Source of the DNA: Brachybacterium endophyticum
GTDB taxonomy: Bacteria; Actinomycetota; Actinomycetes; Actinomycetales; Dermabacteraceae
Length of the DNA: 64,000 bases
Reading direction: 5' to 3'
NCBI RefSeq assembly: GCF_003130585.1
Contig: NZ_QFKX01000007.1
Location: forward strand, 1 to 64,000
The notes beneath the pieces were generated by a model that was given only the letters and a program-made list of their open reading frames with translations, did not search any database and was not told where the DNA came from. Shown in pieces: positions 8,372 through 15,916 of the stretch; the stretch's first letter is position 1, and every line of letters starts with the position of its first letter. The position numbers were made by a program, and so were the translations under genes.

Positions 8372-8503
8372 ATGCTGAAGTGGCTCCTGAAGCTCCGCCG
8401 AGCCAGCGGGGACGCCGAAGCCGTCTCCAAGGGCCCCGAGGCCGTGGGCAAGCGCGCCGGTCGCCGGGCTGCCCACAAGGCCGTCAACCGCGCGATCCGC
8501 TAG
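8372..8503 (+). CDS. small basic protein, 43 residues
   Basis: ATG 8372 follows a strong ribosome binding site (AAGGAGG, 9 nt upstream) and opens a 43-codon frame starting MLKWLLKLRRASGDAEAV and ending in a basic helix (GKRAGRRAAHKAVNRAIR). The product is short, strongly basic, with an amphipathic N-terminus. It sits 15 bp after the ATPase frame and just before a terminator-like hairpin, so it is probably the last cistron of the cmtR transcript. I recognise no family; function unknown. Confidence 0.6.
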   Translation: MLKWLLKLRRASGDAEAVSKGPEAVGKRAGRRAAHKAVNRAIR

Positions 8504-8510
8504 ACGTCGT

Positions 8511-8554
8511 CGTTGCTCGTCACCCCGTCGAACCCGCCGGGGCGACGAGCAACG
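8511..8554. terminator. hairpin after the cmtR operon
   Basis: CGTTGCTCGTC (8511-8521) pairs perfectly with GACGAGCAACG (8544-8554); the 22-nt loop can fold again through CCCG/CGGG. No U-tract follows. Confidence 0.6.
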
Positions 8555-8628
8555 TGCGCTCGTGTACCCCTCCGCCCCGCTCGCGGGGTCCGGGTCTTGG
8601 CGTCGGCCGGTACCGGGCGGGCGCGTAG

Positions 8629-8634
8629 TACGTT
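8629..8634 (+). promoter_or_regulatory. leaderless promoter, -10 TACGTT
   Basis: TACGTT ends 6 nt before ATG 8641; no Shine-Dalgarno sequence is seen. Confidence 0.5.
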
Positions 8635-8640
8635 CAGACC

Positions 8641-8934
8641 ATGACACCGGTGCGACTGTCCGGGCAGCTGATCTGCTCCGGCCCCGAGGAACTGGCGGCC
8701 GTGGAAACCCACCTGGACCGCCATCGCGAGCTGTCCCGCGCCGAGCCCGGGTGCCTGGCCTTCGATGTCCAGCAGACTGCCGACCCCTTGGTCTGGCAGG
8801 TGGACGAAGCCTTCACGGACGACGCCGCTTTCGCAGCTCACCAGGAGCGAGTCGCCGGCAGCGCCTGGGGCCTGGCGACGGCCGACATCGAGCGCCGCTA
8901 CGAGGTCAATGCTGACGGGCAGGACCTCACGTAG
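8641..8934 (+). CDS. ABM-domain monooxygenase-like protein
   Basis: A 97-residue protein with the antibiotic-biosynthesis-monooxygenase (ABM) fold: a ferredoxin-like alpha/beta barrel with ELSRAEPGCLAFDVQQTADPL and the closing segment FAAHQERV. Such proteins are small dimers that oxidise quinols or aromatic polyketides, or handle haem, without a cofactor. The start is fixed by the -10 box 6 nt upstream. It is convergent with the pspC gene. The substrate is unknown. Confidence 0.8.
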   Translation: MTPVRLSGQLICSGPEELAAVETHLDRHRELSRAEPGCLAFDVQQTADPLVWQVDEAFTDDAAFAAHQERVAGSAWGLATADIERRYEVNADGQDLT

Positions 8935-8946
8935 GGCCGTGGAGGC

Positions 8947-9201
8947 TCAACGGGTGGGGCGCTTCCCACCGAGGATGCGCTCGACCGGGATGGTCCCGTC
9001 CTGCCAGGGCGTCAGCAGCCAGACCACCAGGTAGGCGGCGAAGCCCAGGACGGGCAGCAGGAAGGACGCCAGGAGCAGGAGGCGCACGAGCCACACGTTG
9101 ACGTCGAACCGGCGCGCGAGACCACCACCGATCCCGCCCACGAGCCGCCGGGGACCGCGCTGGAAACCGATGCCGCGGATGTTGTCGAAGATCTGTGCCA
9201 T
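8947..9201 (-). CDS. PspC-domain membrane protein
   Basis: An 84-residue membrane protein with a PspC domain: GPRRLVGGIGGGLARRFDVN, then a membrane helix (WLVRLLLLASFLLPVLGFAA) and WLLTPWQD. PspC proteins take part in the envelope-stress (phage shock) response; in actinobacteria they are often isolated or next to a sensor kinase, which is not seen here. The longer reading upstream has no similarity. ATG 9201 is preceded by a TACCGT box at 7 nt. Confidence 0.88.
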   Translation of the reverse strand: MAQIFDNIRGIGFQRGPRRLVGGIGGGLARRFDVNVWLVRLLLLASFLLPVLGFAAYLVVWLLTPWQDGTIPVERILGGKRPTR

Positions 9202-9208
9202 GTCCTCG

Positions 9209-9214
9209 ACGGTA
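9209..9214 (-). promoter_or_regulatory. leaderless promoter of pspC
   Basis: On the minus strand TACCGT ends 7 nt before ATG 9201 with no ribosome binding site between them. Confidence 0.5.
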
Positions 9215-9445
9215 CGCGGGGCCGGCGCACCGCGCACTGGTGCTGACCGGAGGATCGGTCCGGGGGTAGCCCGAAACGCGCCCGTCGGGCGTCCGGCGTC
9301 CGGCCGTGAACCCCGGCGAGCATGCCGCGGCTGATCAGGCAGTCTGCGGGATCCCTCGCGCTCTCGAGCTTCCATGCCTACCATCACTGTCGAGGCACCG
9401 GCCGACGCAAGGGGGCGTCGACTCCCGGAGCGCCATGGAGGGGAC

Positions 9446-10009
9446 ATGGGAACACTGAGCTACACCGTCACGATGTCACTGGACGGCTATGCCGCCGACG
9501 CCGACGGCGACTTCCAGTGGTCCGCACCGGGCGACGAGGTCTTCGCCCTCCATGTCCAGCGACTGTCCGAGGTCACGACGGAGGTGCTCGGCCGTCGGAC
9601 TTTCGCCCTCATGGAGTACTGGCGGAGCGAGCCGGAGGGGGAGAGCTGGAGCGATGCCGAACGAGAGTTCGCCCGCAGGTGGCAGGGCCTCGATCACTAC
9701 GTGGCCTCAGCGACGTTGACCGCGGACGACGTTGACCCAGGTCGGGCATGTCTCGTGTCCGACCTGACCCTGGAGGAACTCGACGACATCGTCGAGGCCG
9801 CCGCGGGGGAGGTCGAGATCTTCGGTCCGACGACCGCGGCAGAGGCGGTCGGGTCAGGGAGAGTTCGCGACTTCCGCTTCTTCATCGTGCCGAAGGTCGT
9901 CGGAGGTGGCCTGCGTGCCCTTCCCGAGGGCGTCGCTCTCGATCTGCGCCCCGTGGAGCATCGCGTCTTCGACGACGGCACGAGCTTTCTCCACCTGCGG
10001 GCGCGGTGA
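9446..10009 (+). CDS. RibD/DHFR-like reductase
   Basis: A 187-residue protein of the RibD C-terminal domain family, which has the dihydrofolate reductase fold and binds NADPH. Seen are the N-terminal YTVTMSLDGYAADADGDF, GRRTFALMEYW, EIFGPTTAAEAVGSGRVRDF and the end DDGTSFLHLRAR. GGAGGGG 6 nt before ATG 9446 fixes the start. It stands alone between short intergenic regions. The family is widespread with mostly unknown substrates; a role in pteridine or flavin chemistry is only an analogy. Confidence 0.87.
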   Translation: MGTLSYTVTMSLDGYAADADGDFQWSAPGDEVFALHVQRLSEVTTEVLGRRTFALMEYWRSEPEGESWSDAEREFARRWQGLDHYVASATLTADDVDPGRACLVSDLTLEELDDIVEAAAGEVEIFGPTTAAEAVGSGRVRDFRFFIVPKVVGGGLRALPEGVALDLRPVEHRVFDDGTSFLHLRAR

Positions 10010-10200
10010 GGTCCGCGATGAGCGAGTGCCTGGGTCGGCCACCGGCTGACACGTCATGTCCCACGTGGTAGATAAGGTAGAAGATTCCACTAGTAAAACT
10101 GGCGAATCCGGAATGTCGGATGTGTGGTCGACAATGGGTTCATCGATCGGGAGCCGTCGAGTGCCCCGGCCCCGCACCGTTCCTTCTGAGGAGAGCACAG

Positions 10201-10410
10201 ATGACCACCCACGAACTGACAGACCGTGATGGCGACGCCCTCACCGTCACGCGCGACGAGGGTCTCACCTGGATCACGACCACCAGTGGCACCGACGAGG
10301 TGACCGTCGGCCCCTTCGACGACGAGTCGCTGCGCGAGATCTTCCCCTTCGTCGGAGCCCCGCGCGCGTCGGCCCGCGCCGGCGGGCTGCTGCGCCTCCT
10401 GCGCGAGTAG
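10201..10410 (+). CDS. small acidic protein, 69 residues
   Basis: ATG 10201 follows GAGGAGAG and opens a 69-codon frame. The product is acidic in its first two thirds (TDRDGDALTVTRDEGLTWI) and ends in a short basic tail (ARAGGLLRLLRE). Composition and codon use match the genome. The 190-bp region upstream is relatively AT-rich and has a TAAGGT box near 10073 that may be its promoter. I recognise no family. Confidence 0.6.
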   Translation: MTTHELTDRDGDALTVTRDEGLTWITTTSGTDEVTVGPFDDESLREIFPFVGAPRASARAGGLLRLLRE

Positions 10411-10424
10411 TCCGCTCGGCGCGC

Positions 10425-10865
10425 TCACTCCTCCCGGGGCGAGCGACGGTTGCCCTTGATCTCGGCGCGGTGTCGTTTGGCGGCCAGCCGTCGGCGCTGT
10501 GAGCCGCGCGTGGGCCGCGTCGGTCGACGGGGGAGTGGCGGCATGAGCGCTTCACACAGCAGTTCGGCGAGCCTGAGCCGCGCCGAGGTCCGATTGCGTC
10601 GCTGTGCGCGATGCTCCGAGGCGGTGACGATCAGCACCCCGCTCGAGAGCCGAGGTCCCAGGTGTTCCAGTGCCCGCTCGCGCTGCACCGGATCGAGAGC
10701 CGTCGTGGTGCGCAGATCCAGGCTCAGCTGCACGCGCGAGTCGGCCGTGTTGACGCCCTGTCCGCCGGGGCCGGAGGCGTGGGTGAAGCGCTCGGTCAGT
10801 TCGCTCGCGGGGATCCGCAGGCCCTGAGGGGCGCCGGGGCCCGGCCTCACGCGCAGATCATCCAC
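10425..10865 (-). CDS. arfB: ArfB-type alternative release factor
   Basis: A peptidyl-tRNA hydrolase that rescues ribosomes stalled on messages lacking a stop codon, 146 residues, normal for ArfB/YaeJ. The catalytic GGQ lies at 34-36 in ASGPGGQGVN, followed by SRVQLSLDL, and the C-terminus is the basic tail that enters the mRNA channel (PTRPTRGSQRRRLAAKRHR). Start taken as GTG 10865, where the family N-terminus begins; the much longer open reading upstream is antisense to the neighbouring gene. It is convergent with the 69-residue gene. Confidence 0.92.
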   Translation of the reverse strand: MDDLRVRPGPGAPQGLRIPASELTERFTHASGPGGQGVNTADSRVQLSLDLRTTTALDPVQRERALEHLGPRLSSGVLIVTASEHRAQRRNRTSARLRLAELLCEALMPPLPRRPTRPTRGSQRRRLAAKRHRAEIKGNRRSPREE

Positions 10866-10940
10866 GGGACGAGTCTGCCGTATGGCCGGTCCCGACGTAC
10901 GATCACCCCATCCCCCTGACGACGATCGAAGGAGCCCGAC

Positions 10941-12269
10941 GTGACGGACCCCCGCGCGGTCCATGACTCCCAGGAGCTCCTGCAGGCCGTCGAGGAGGGT
11001 GTGAGCGACATCGAGGTCGCGGCCACGATCTCGGGTCTGCCGCGCATGGTCCTCGGTCCCGGCACCCGCCTGCACGGCGGGCGCCTCGAGTTCGAGTCCG
11101 AGGGGCTCCAGCTGACCCGTGACGCCGCGCTCGAGGATCTCGAGATCATCGCACCTCCGCACGAGGTCGCCGTGGGCGTCGACACCGACCAGGAGACCTG
11201 GGGGACCCTCGCCCTGCGCGGTGTCACCGTGGTGGGACAGGTGGCGCTGATCGCCGCCGGCGCGGTGACCTCCGGGCACATCGAGATCGGCGACCTCACC
11301 ATCCGCGAGGCGGACCTGCGGGACCGCCGGGCACGCCCCCGCTTCGGCGGCGACGAGGCAGTGCAGGGAGCCCTGACGATCTGGAACCAGCAGGACGACG
11401 ACGCCGTCCAGATCACCGCCCGCATCGAGAACGTCCGCGCGGGAACGGAGGAGTCCCCCGTGCGCGGCAGCGGAGTGGTCCTGGCAGGCCGCGGCCGGGA
11501 TGGCGGCGCGACAGCGGGCGGGCGTCTGGCGGTCTCCTCGCTGAGCACCGGCGCGATCGTCACCGACGGCGGCCTCGTCCCCGACGGCGACGGCCTCCTC
11601 AGCGCAGGGGTGCTCGTGCTCGACGGCGCGGTCCTGGGGGCCGTCGCCGTCCACGGGACCGTGACCACCCACGGCCCCTTCGACGTCGCGCTCGCCAACG
11701 CCGGCGGCGTGATGATGTGGACGGTGGACGCGCCCCTGACCACCTACGGGCCCGGTGCCATCGGGATCGCCAACCGTGGCGACATCGGCACCCTCGAGGT
11801 CGACGCGCCCGTGCACACCTCGGGGGACGGCGCCTGCGCTGTCGACCTCCATGCGGGCACCCTGATCGAGGTGGCGCTGGATTCGGTGCTCACGCGCGGC
11901 GACGGTGCGACCGGCGTGCAGATCTCGCACCCGCTGCCCACTCTGAGCGCGCGAGGAGACATCGCCACCGAGGGCGGTGCCGGTGACTGCACGATGGACG
12001 ACACACAGTCTGCGAGGCCAGGGAGCGCACTGCGGCTCACGCAGGGCGGAGGCATCGAGGTCCTCGAGGTCGGCGGTCAGATCCGCACCGCCGGTGACGA
12101 CGTGGTGAGCGTCGATCTCGGTTCCGCCGTGGGCAGCTGGAACGTCGCGGGAGGCGTCGTCGCGAGCGGGGCGCGATCCCGCCCCGTCCGCCGCGCCCCG
12201 GGTATCGCTGCTCCGGCCGCCGGCTCGTTCCTCGCAGCCGATGGGCGGGACGTGATCGACGATGCCTGA
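10941..12269 (+). CDS. beta-helix-like hypothetical protein
   Basis: A 442-residue protein that I do not recognise. It has no signal peptide or membrane segment. From about residue 60 to the end it is a run of short strands rich in Gly, Val, Thr and Asp of the type GGVMMWTVDAPLTTYGPGAIGI, GDIGTLEVDAPVHTSGDGAC and GGGIEVLEVGGQIRTAGDDVV, with a rung of 20-25 residues, the look of a right-handed parallel beta-helix. GTG 10941 has AAGGAG upstream. It stands alone, divergent from arfB. A structural or carbohydrate-related role would be a guess. Confidence 0.8.
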   Translation: MTDPRAVHDSQELLQAVEEGVSDIEVAATISGLPRMVLGPGTRLHGGRLEFESEGLQLTRDAALEDLEIIAPPHEVAVGVDTDQETWGTLALRGVTVVGQVALIAAGAVTSGHIEIGDLTIREADLRDRRARPRFGGDEAVQGALTIWNQQDDDAVQITARIENVRAGTEESPVRGSGVVLAGRGRDGGATAGGRLAVSSLSTGAIVTDGGLVPDGDGLLSAGVLVLDGAVLGAVAVHGTVTTHGPFDVALANAGGVMMWTVDAPLTTYGPGAIGIANRGDIGTLEVDAPVHTSGDGACAVDLHAGTLIEVALDSVLTRGDGATGVQISHPLPTLSARGDIATEGGAGDCTMDDTQSARPGSALRLTQGGGIEVLEVGGQIRTAGDDVVSVDLGSAVGSWNVAGGVVASGARSRPVRRAPGIAAPAAGSFLAADGRDVIDDA

Positions 12270-12360
12270 GACACGCGGGGGCAGGGCTCGAACATGCAGG
12301 CCACGACGGGTCGCAGTGATACTGCTCGCCAACAGTGGAACCATCCCTGGCCTGGGCATC

Positions 12361-12366
12361 TAGGGT
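12361..12366 (+). promoter_or_regulatory. -10 element of the PAP2 gene
   Basis: TAGGGT lies 9 nt before ATG 12376, so the leader is at most a few nucleotides long. No ribosome binding site is seen. Confidence 0.4.
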
Positions 12367-12375
12367 GATGGAACG

Positions 12376-13188
12376 ATGGTCGCCGACACACGCTCGGCGC
12401 CGGACATGAACGTCGGCGCCCCCCTGGAATCCGCCTCCGCCCACTCGGGGGCGGCACGTCTGCGTGCACGCCTCACCTCGCTCCCGGCGCTCGTGATCGC
12501 GCTCGGCATCGTGACCATCGCCGCCGCCGGACCCGCGCAGGGCTTCGACGAGATGCTGCGCCACTACTGGCTGCGCAACCACTTCCCCCAGGCGCTTCCC
12601 TTCGTGCAGGGGGTCCTCGATCCCATCGCGGGCCAGGCCGTGTGCCTGCCGGTGCTGTCCCTGGTCGCGATCGTGATCGCCTGGCGCACCAGATCCTTCA
12701 CGCCGCTGTTGCTGGTCCTGTTCGCCGAGGTCGGCTTCCTCGGCGGAGTGGGCGGGATCAAGGTGCTGCTCGCCCGCCCGGCGCCCTCCATAGGCCAGCC
12801 CGACATGTTCGAGGGCGGGTTGTTCACCCTGGGCGGCAAGGGCATCAGCTTCCCCTCGGGGCACGCCTCGGAGGCGGTCCTGATCTACGGCACCGCCGTC
12901 TACCTGATCGCCTCCCGCACAGGTGTCTCCCGCCGGGTGGTGCGCCTGCTGTGGGGTCTGGTCGGGCTGATCACCGTGAACTCGGTGGCCGTCTCGCTCT
13001 CGCTCGGCTGGCACTGGGTCACCGATCTGATCGGCGGCGTCGTCGCCGGAGCCCTGTTCCTGCGCATCCTCATCGAGGTCGACCGGCGATGGATCCACAA
13101 GCCCTCGGTGGAACCGCCGGTGCGAGCTCAGTCGCTTCCGGCCGACCCCGAAGCATCCTCCTCCCGAAGCCTCGGCTCCACCCGCTGA
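12376..13188 (+). CDS. PAP2-family membrane phosphatase
   Basis: An integral membrane phosphatase of 270 residues with about six helices. The three PAP2 active-site motifs are visible: K...RP in KVLLARP, PSGH in SFPSGHASEAV, and the SR-like H...D motif in SLGWHWVTD. Such enzymes remove phosphate from phosphatidic acid, phosphatidylglycerol phosphate or undecaprenyl pyrophosphate. The hydrophilic N-terminal 35 residues are atypical and the start is not certain. The 3' end overlaps the convergent acyltransferase gene by 61 bp. Confidence 0.88.
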   Translation: MVADTRSAPDMNVGAPLESASAHSGAARLRARLTSLPALVIALGIVTIAAAGPAQGFDEMLRHYWLRNHFPQALPFVQGVLDPIAGQAVCLPVLSLVAIVIAWRTRSFTPLLLVLFAEVGFLGGVGGIKVLLARPAPSIGQPDMFEGGLFTLGGKGISFPSGHASEAVLIYGTAVYLIASRTGVSRRVVRLLWGLVGLITVNSVAVSLSLGWHWVTDLIGGVVAGALFLRILIEVDRRWIHKPSVEPPVRAQSLPADPEASSSRSLGSTR

Positions 13189-13718
13189 GCGGGTCGCAGC
13201 CCGGACTTGGGGGCGTAGAAGGCCCGGATGCGTTCCATGTCCTCGGGCACGTCCCCGGTCAGAGGGAAGGTCGGCCCGAGCCCTGCGCTCATGGTCGTGC
13301 GGTCCACGAAGCCGAGCGTCACCGGCATCCCCGTCCGGAGCGCGATCCGGTAGAACCCGGACTTCCAGTACTTGTTCCCGCTGCGTGTGCCGTCGGGAGT
13401 GACCACGAGGCCGAACACCTCGCCCGCATCGATGCGGGCGACCACCTCGTCGACCACCCGGCCCGGGTCTTCACGATCCACCGGGATGCCACCGAGCGTT
13501 CGCATCAGAGGGCCGCGCCACGAGCGGAACAGGCTCGACTTGCCCAGCCAGTGCACGTCCATGTCCATGCGCCAGGCGATCGCGAGCATCAGGACGAAGT
13601 CCCAGTTCGAGGTGTGCGGCGCACCGATGAGCACCGTGGGCCGACCGGGCGAGGGTTCGGTGTCGAGGTGCCACGGACTGATTCGCCAGTAGGCGCGGGC
13701 GAGGAGACGTCGGATCAT
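13128..13718 (-). CDS. PlsC-like acyltransferase
   Basis: A 196-residue membrane-associated acyltransferase related to 1-acylglycerol-3-phosphate acyltransferase. The catalytic HX4D motif is HTSNWD near residue 35 and the substrate motif is PDGTRSG. It is convergent with the PAP2 phosphatase, overlapping by 61 bp, so its last 20 residues are read from the same DNA; both act on phospholipid intermediates. ATG 13718 sits 6 nt after a TACGGT box. Substrate inferred from family only. Confidence 0.88.
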   Translation of the reverse strand: MIRRLLARAYWRISPWHLDTEPSPGRPTVLIGAPHTSNWDFVLMLAIAWRMDMDVHWLGKSSLFRSWRGPLMRTLGGIPVDREDPGRVVDEVVARIDAGEVFGLVVTPDGTRSGNKYWKSGFYRIALRTGMPVTLGFVDRTTMSAGLGPTFPLTGDVPEDMERIRAFYAPKSGLRPAQRVEPRLREEDASGSAGSD

Positions 13719-13724
13719 CGGCTC

Positions 13725-13730
13725 ACCGTA
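13725..13730 (-). promoter_or_regulatory. leaderless promoter of the acyltransferase
   Basis: On the minus strand TACGGT ends 6 nt before ATG 13718; the 6 nt (GAGCCG) do not form a usable ribosome binding site. Confidence 0.5.
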
Positions 13731-13804
13731 GAGGATCGATCCCCGCAGGAGTAGTCTTCGGCGGCACAGGCGCTGTCCGCTGCGCCCCGGCCGAGAGACT
13801 CCTC

Positions 13805-14458
13805 ATGGACGGACACTCTGCACACGCAACGCCGACCGGTGGTCCCGGTGCATCCGGTTCCTCGCTCATGGTCGACCTCATCCTGTCGCTCGACGGCTGC
13901 GCCGCGGCCGACGGGTAGCCCGGCTGGTGGGGGCTCGAGAGCCCCGAGTACCTCGACTGGCTGGCCGCGCAGCCGGAGTGCGTGAACCTGATGGGCGCGA
14001 CCACCTACCGGCTGATGTCCGCGATGTCCCAGCAGGCCCAGCAGATCGACATCTCCGAGCAGGAGAGGACGAGCTTCGCGCAGATGGCGATCACGGAGAA
14101 GATCGTCTTCTCCGCTTCCCTCCACGAGCCCCTCGCATGGCCGAACACTCGCCTGGTCAGCACCGATGCGATCGAGGCGGTCCGAGAGCTCAAGTCCACC
14201 TCGACTCGGCCGCTGACCACCGTGGGCAGCATCAGTCTGAGCCGTTCGCTGTTGCACGCCGGCCTCGTGGACCGTTTCCGTCTGGTGGTCTTCCCCGTGA
14301 TCACCGGGCGCACGGGACTGGAGAGGATCTGGGATGGCTTCGACGAGGACTTCTCACTCGACCTCGTGGAGTCGCGGACATTCGAGGGTGGGCTGCAGCT
14401 GCTCGAGTACCGGCCCACGCCCCTCACCTCCCCGCCGGGCACCGCCTGGGAGAGGTAG
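13805..14458 (+). pseudogene. RibD/DHFR-like reductase, amber codon
   Basis: A second RibD C-terminal-type reductase. From ATG 13805 (or 13868) the frame reads MVDLILSLDGCAAADG, then TAG at 13916-13918, then PGWWGLESPEYLDWL and the rest of the domain without further breaks to 14458. Relatives usually have Trp after this Asp-Gly, so TGG to TAG is the simplest cause. The downstream frame could restart near GTG 13979 or ATG 13988 but would lack the first strand and the NADPH-binding loop. Not a suspected frameshift: both parts share one frame. True loss or base-call error cannot be told apart here. Confidence 0.75.
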
Positions 14459-14526
14459 GAACCGTGGGTCTCCGAGGACGGGGACGAGAGCGCAGATTCG
14501 GACATCCGGTCCAGCTCTGCCCGCAC

Positions 14527-14532
14527 TAGCGT
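14527..14532 (+). promoter_or_regulatory. -10 candidate for the DUF899 gene
   Basis: TAGCGT fits TANNNT in the 174-bp gap before the DUF899 gene and would give a leader of about 95 nt. The -35 is unclear. Confidence 0.25.
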
Positions 14533-14632
14533 CAGCAGAGCCACGGTTCGTGGCACGTCATCGTCGTCCGAGAGGTCCGGCCCCTCGCGGCTCTCGCCGC
14601 ACCGGCTCCTCGGCACGCGGAGGAGGATCCCC

Positions 14633-15583
14633 ATGACGCAGACAGCATCACCAGGTCACGGTTTCCCCGACGTCGTCGACATGGACGCCTGGGAGGCGCA
14701 GCGCGAGGAGCTGCTCGTGCGCGAGAAGGCGCACACGCACGAGGGCGATGCCATCGCAGCGGCCCGGCGCCGTCTGACGATGGTCGAGGTCGACGGGCGG
14801 ACGGAGGTCGTCGGAGCAGACGGTCCCGTGCCCTTCGTCGACCTGTTCGAGGGCCGCGACCGGCTCGTGGTCTACCAGCACATGTGGCACGACGGAGCCC
14901 CGCACCAGGGTCAGTGCGAGGGCTGCACCGTCAGTGCCTGGCACCTGCAGGACGCGACCTACCTCCACCAGAGCGGGGTGTCCCTCGCGATCGTGACCGT
15001 CGGAGAGTGGAACGAGGTCGAGCCCTTCGTCGAGTTCATGGGCTACGACACCGTCCCCTGGTACTCGGTGCGGGACGCGCCTGCCCCGATCGGCGGGGAG
15101 ATGGGCTACATCGCGTGTTTCCTGCGGGTGGGTGAGCGGGTGTTCCTGACGTACCGCACCACCGGCCGTGGGGTCGAGCGGGCGAACCCGTCGATGGGTC
15201 TGCTGGACATGACGGTGCGCGGGCGCGGGGAGGAGTGGGAGGTGCAGCCGGAGGGATGGCCGACGGGTCAGCAGGCCTGCTGGAGCTGGCGGACCGACGA
15301 GAAGGGAACACCCACCTGGGGCGAGAGCAGTCGGCCGACGCCGCAGTGGACACGCCCTGGTGCGCTATTCGTCCCGCTGCGGCCTTCATACGGATCAGGG
15401 CGCCTCGGCGCCCTCTCCGTGAGTGCCGTCAGTCGACCTGCAGCTCGCCCATCGGTCCCCAGCCCTCGGCCTCGACCTGCTCGGAGACGATCTGCGGGGT
15501 CGCCGAGAGGTACTGGGGGAACTCCTGCTGCATGGTCGCGAAGTGCTCGGAGTTCACGTGCGGCTCGGCGCCCTCGTCGGTGA
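14633..15583 (+). CDS. DUF899 thioredoxin-like protein, run-on C-terminus
   Basis: A DUF899 protein with a thioredoxin-like fold. Residues 1-243 match the family, including VVYQHMWHDGAPHQGQCEGC, the aromatic FMGYDTVPWYSVRDAP segment and the usual closing PTPQWTRPG. The frame then continues for 73 more residues (15362-15583) of Arg/Ser/Pro-rich sequence antisense to the convergent ABM gene and straight through its terminator hairpin. I take this tail as a lost stop codon or small indel rather than a domain. ATG 14633 has AGGAGG upstream. Function of the family is unknown; a redox role is inferred from the CxxC-like motif. Confidence 0.85.
   Translation: MTQTASPGHGFPDVVDMDAWEAQREELLVREKAHTHEGDAIAAARRRLTMVEVDGRTEVVGADGPVPFVDLFEGRDRLVVYQHMWHDGAPHQGQCEGCTVSAWHLQDATYLHQSGVSLAIVTVGEWNEVEPFVEFMGYDTVPWYSVRDAPAPIGGEMGYIACFLRVGERVFLTYRTTGRGVERANPSMGLLDMTVRGRGEEWEVQPEGWPTGQQACWSWRTDEKGTPTWGESSRPTPQWTRPGALFVPLRPSYGSGRLGALSVSAVSRPAARPSVPSPRPRPARRRSAGSPRGTGGTPAAWSRSARSSRAARRPRR
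15397..15414. terminator. hairpin downstream of the ABM gene
   Basis: AGGGCGCC-TC-GGCGCCCT is a perfect 8-bp stem 14 bp beyond the stop of the minus-strand ABM gene, the expected place for its terminator. It lies inside the run-on part of the DUF899 frame. Confidence 0.55.
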
Positions 15584-15749
15584 ACGCCTCGATCAGCACG
15601 TAGGTCGTGGGGTCCTCGACGCTGCGGGACCACTCGAACCACTTGTTGCCGTCCTCCGCGCGGGTGGCCTCGGTGAAGGCGCGCGCGATCTCGGGCCACT
15701 CGTCGGCGAACTCGGGCTTCACCGGGAACTTCACGTTGATGAGGATCAT
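15429..15749 (-). CDS. ABM-domain quinol monooxygenase-like
   Basis: A 106-residue single-domain ABM protein (YgiN-like): MILINVKFPVKPEFADEW, WFEWSRSVEDPTTYVLIEAF and HVNSEHFATMQQEFPQYL are the family signatures. These cofactor-free enzymes oxidise quinols or degrade small aromatics. ATG 15749 has AAAGGA upstream; the longer reading adds no similarity. It is convergent with the DUF899 gene, with 155 bp of overlap only because of the DUF899 run-on. Confidence 0.88.
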   Translation of the reverse strand: MILINVKFPVKPEFADEWPEIARAFTEATRAEDGNKWFEWSRSVEDPTTYVLIEAFTDEGAEPHVNSEHFATMQQEFPQYLSATPQIVSEQVEAEGWGPMGELQVD

Positions 15750-15916
15750 GAGGGGTCCTTTCAGACGGGTGCGATGGGGGAGTGCGGACGCACGGACCGT
15801 GTACGGCACCCAGCATGCCGCGCATCGGCTCTCGACGCATCCGAGCACCATCCCGACTCCGGAGACCGGCGCCGTCGAGGTGGTGGGTGACGGGTGACCC
15901 CGTCGCCCACCACGGC

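Noticed and set aside
10866..12359. Minus-strand extension of the arfB frame to 644 codons
   Set aside because: ArfB homology begins at GTG 10865; the upstream part is antisense to the beta-helix gene and has no similarity.
13916..13918. TAG read as pyrrolysine
   Set aside because: No pyl gene is in the window, the expected residue is Trp, and a single base change explains the codon.
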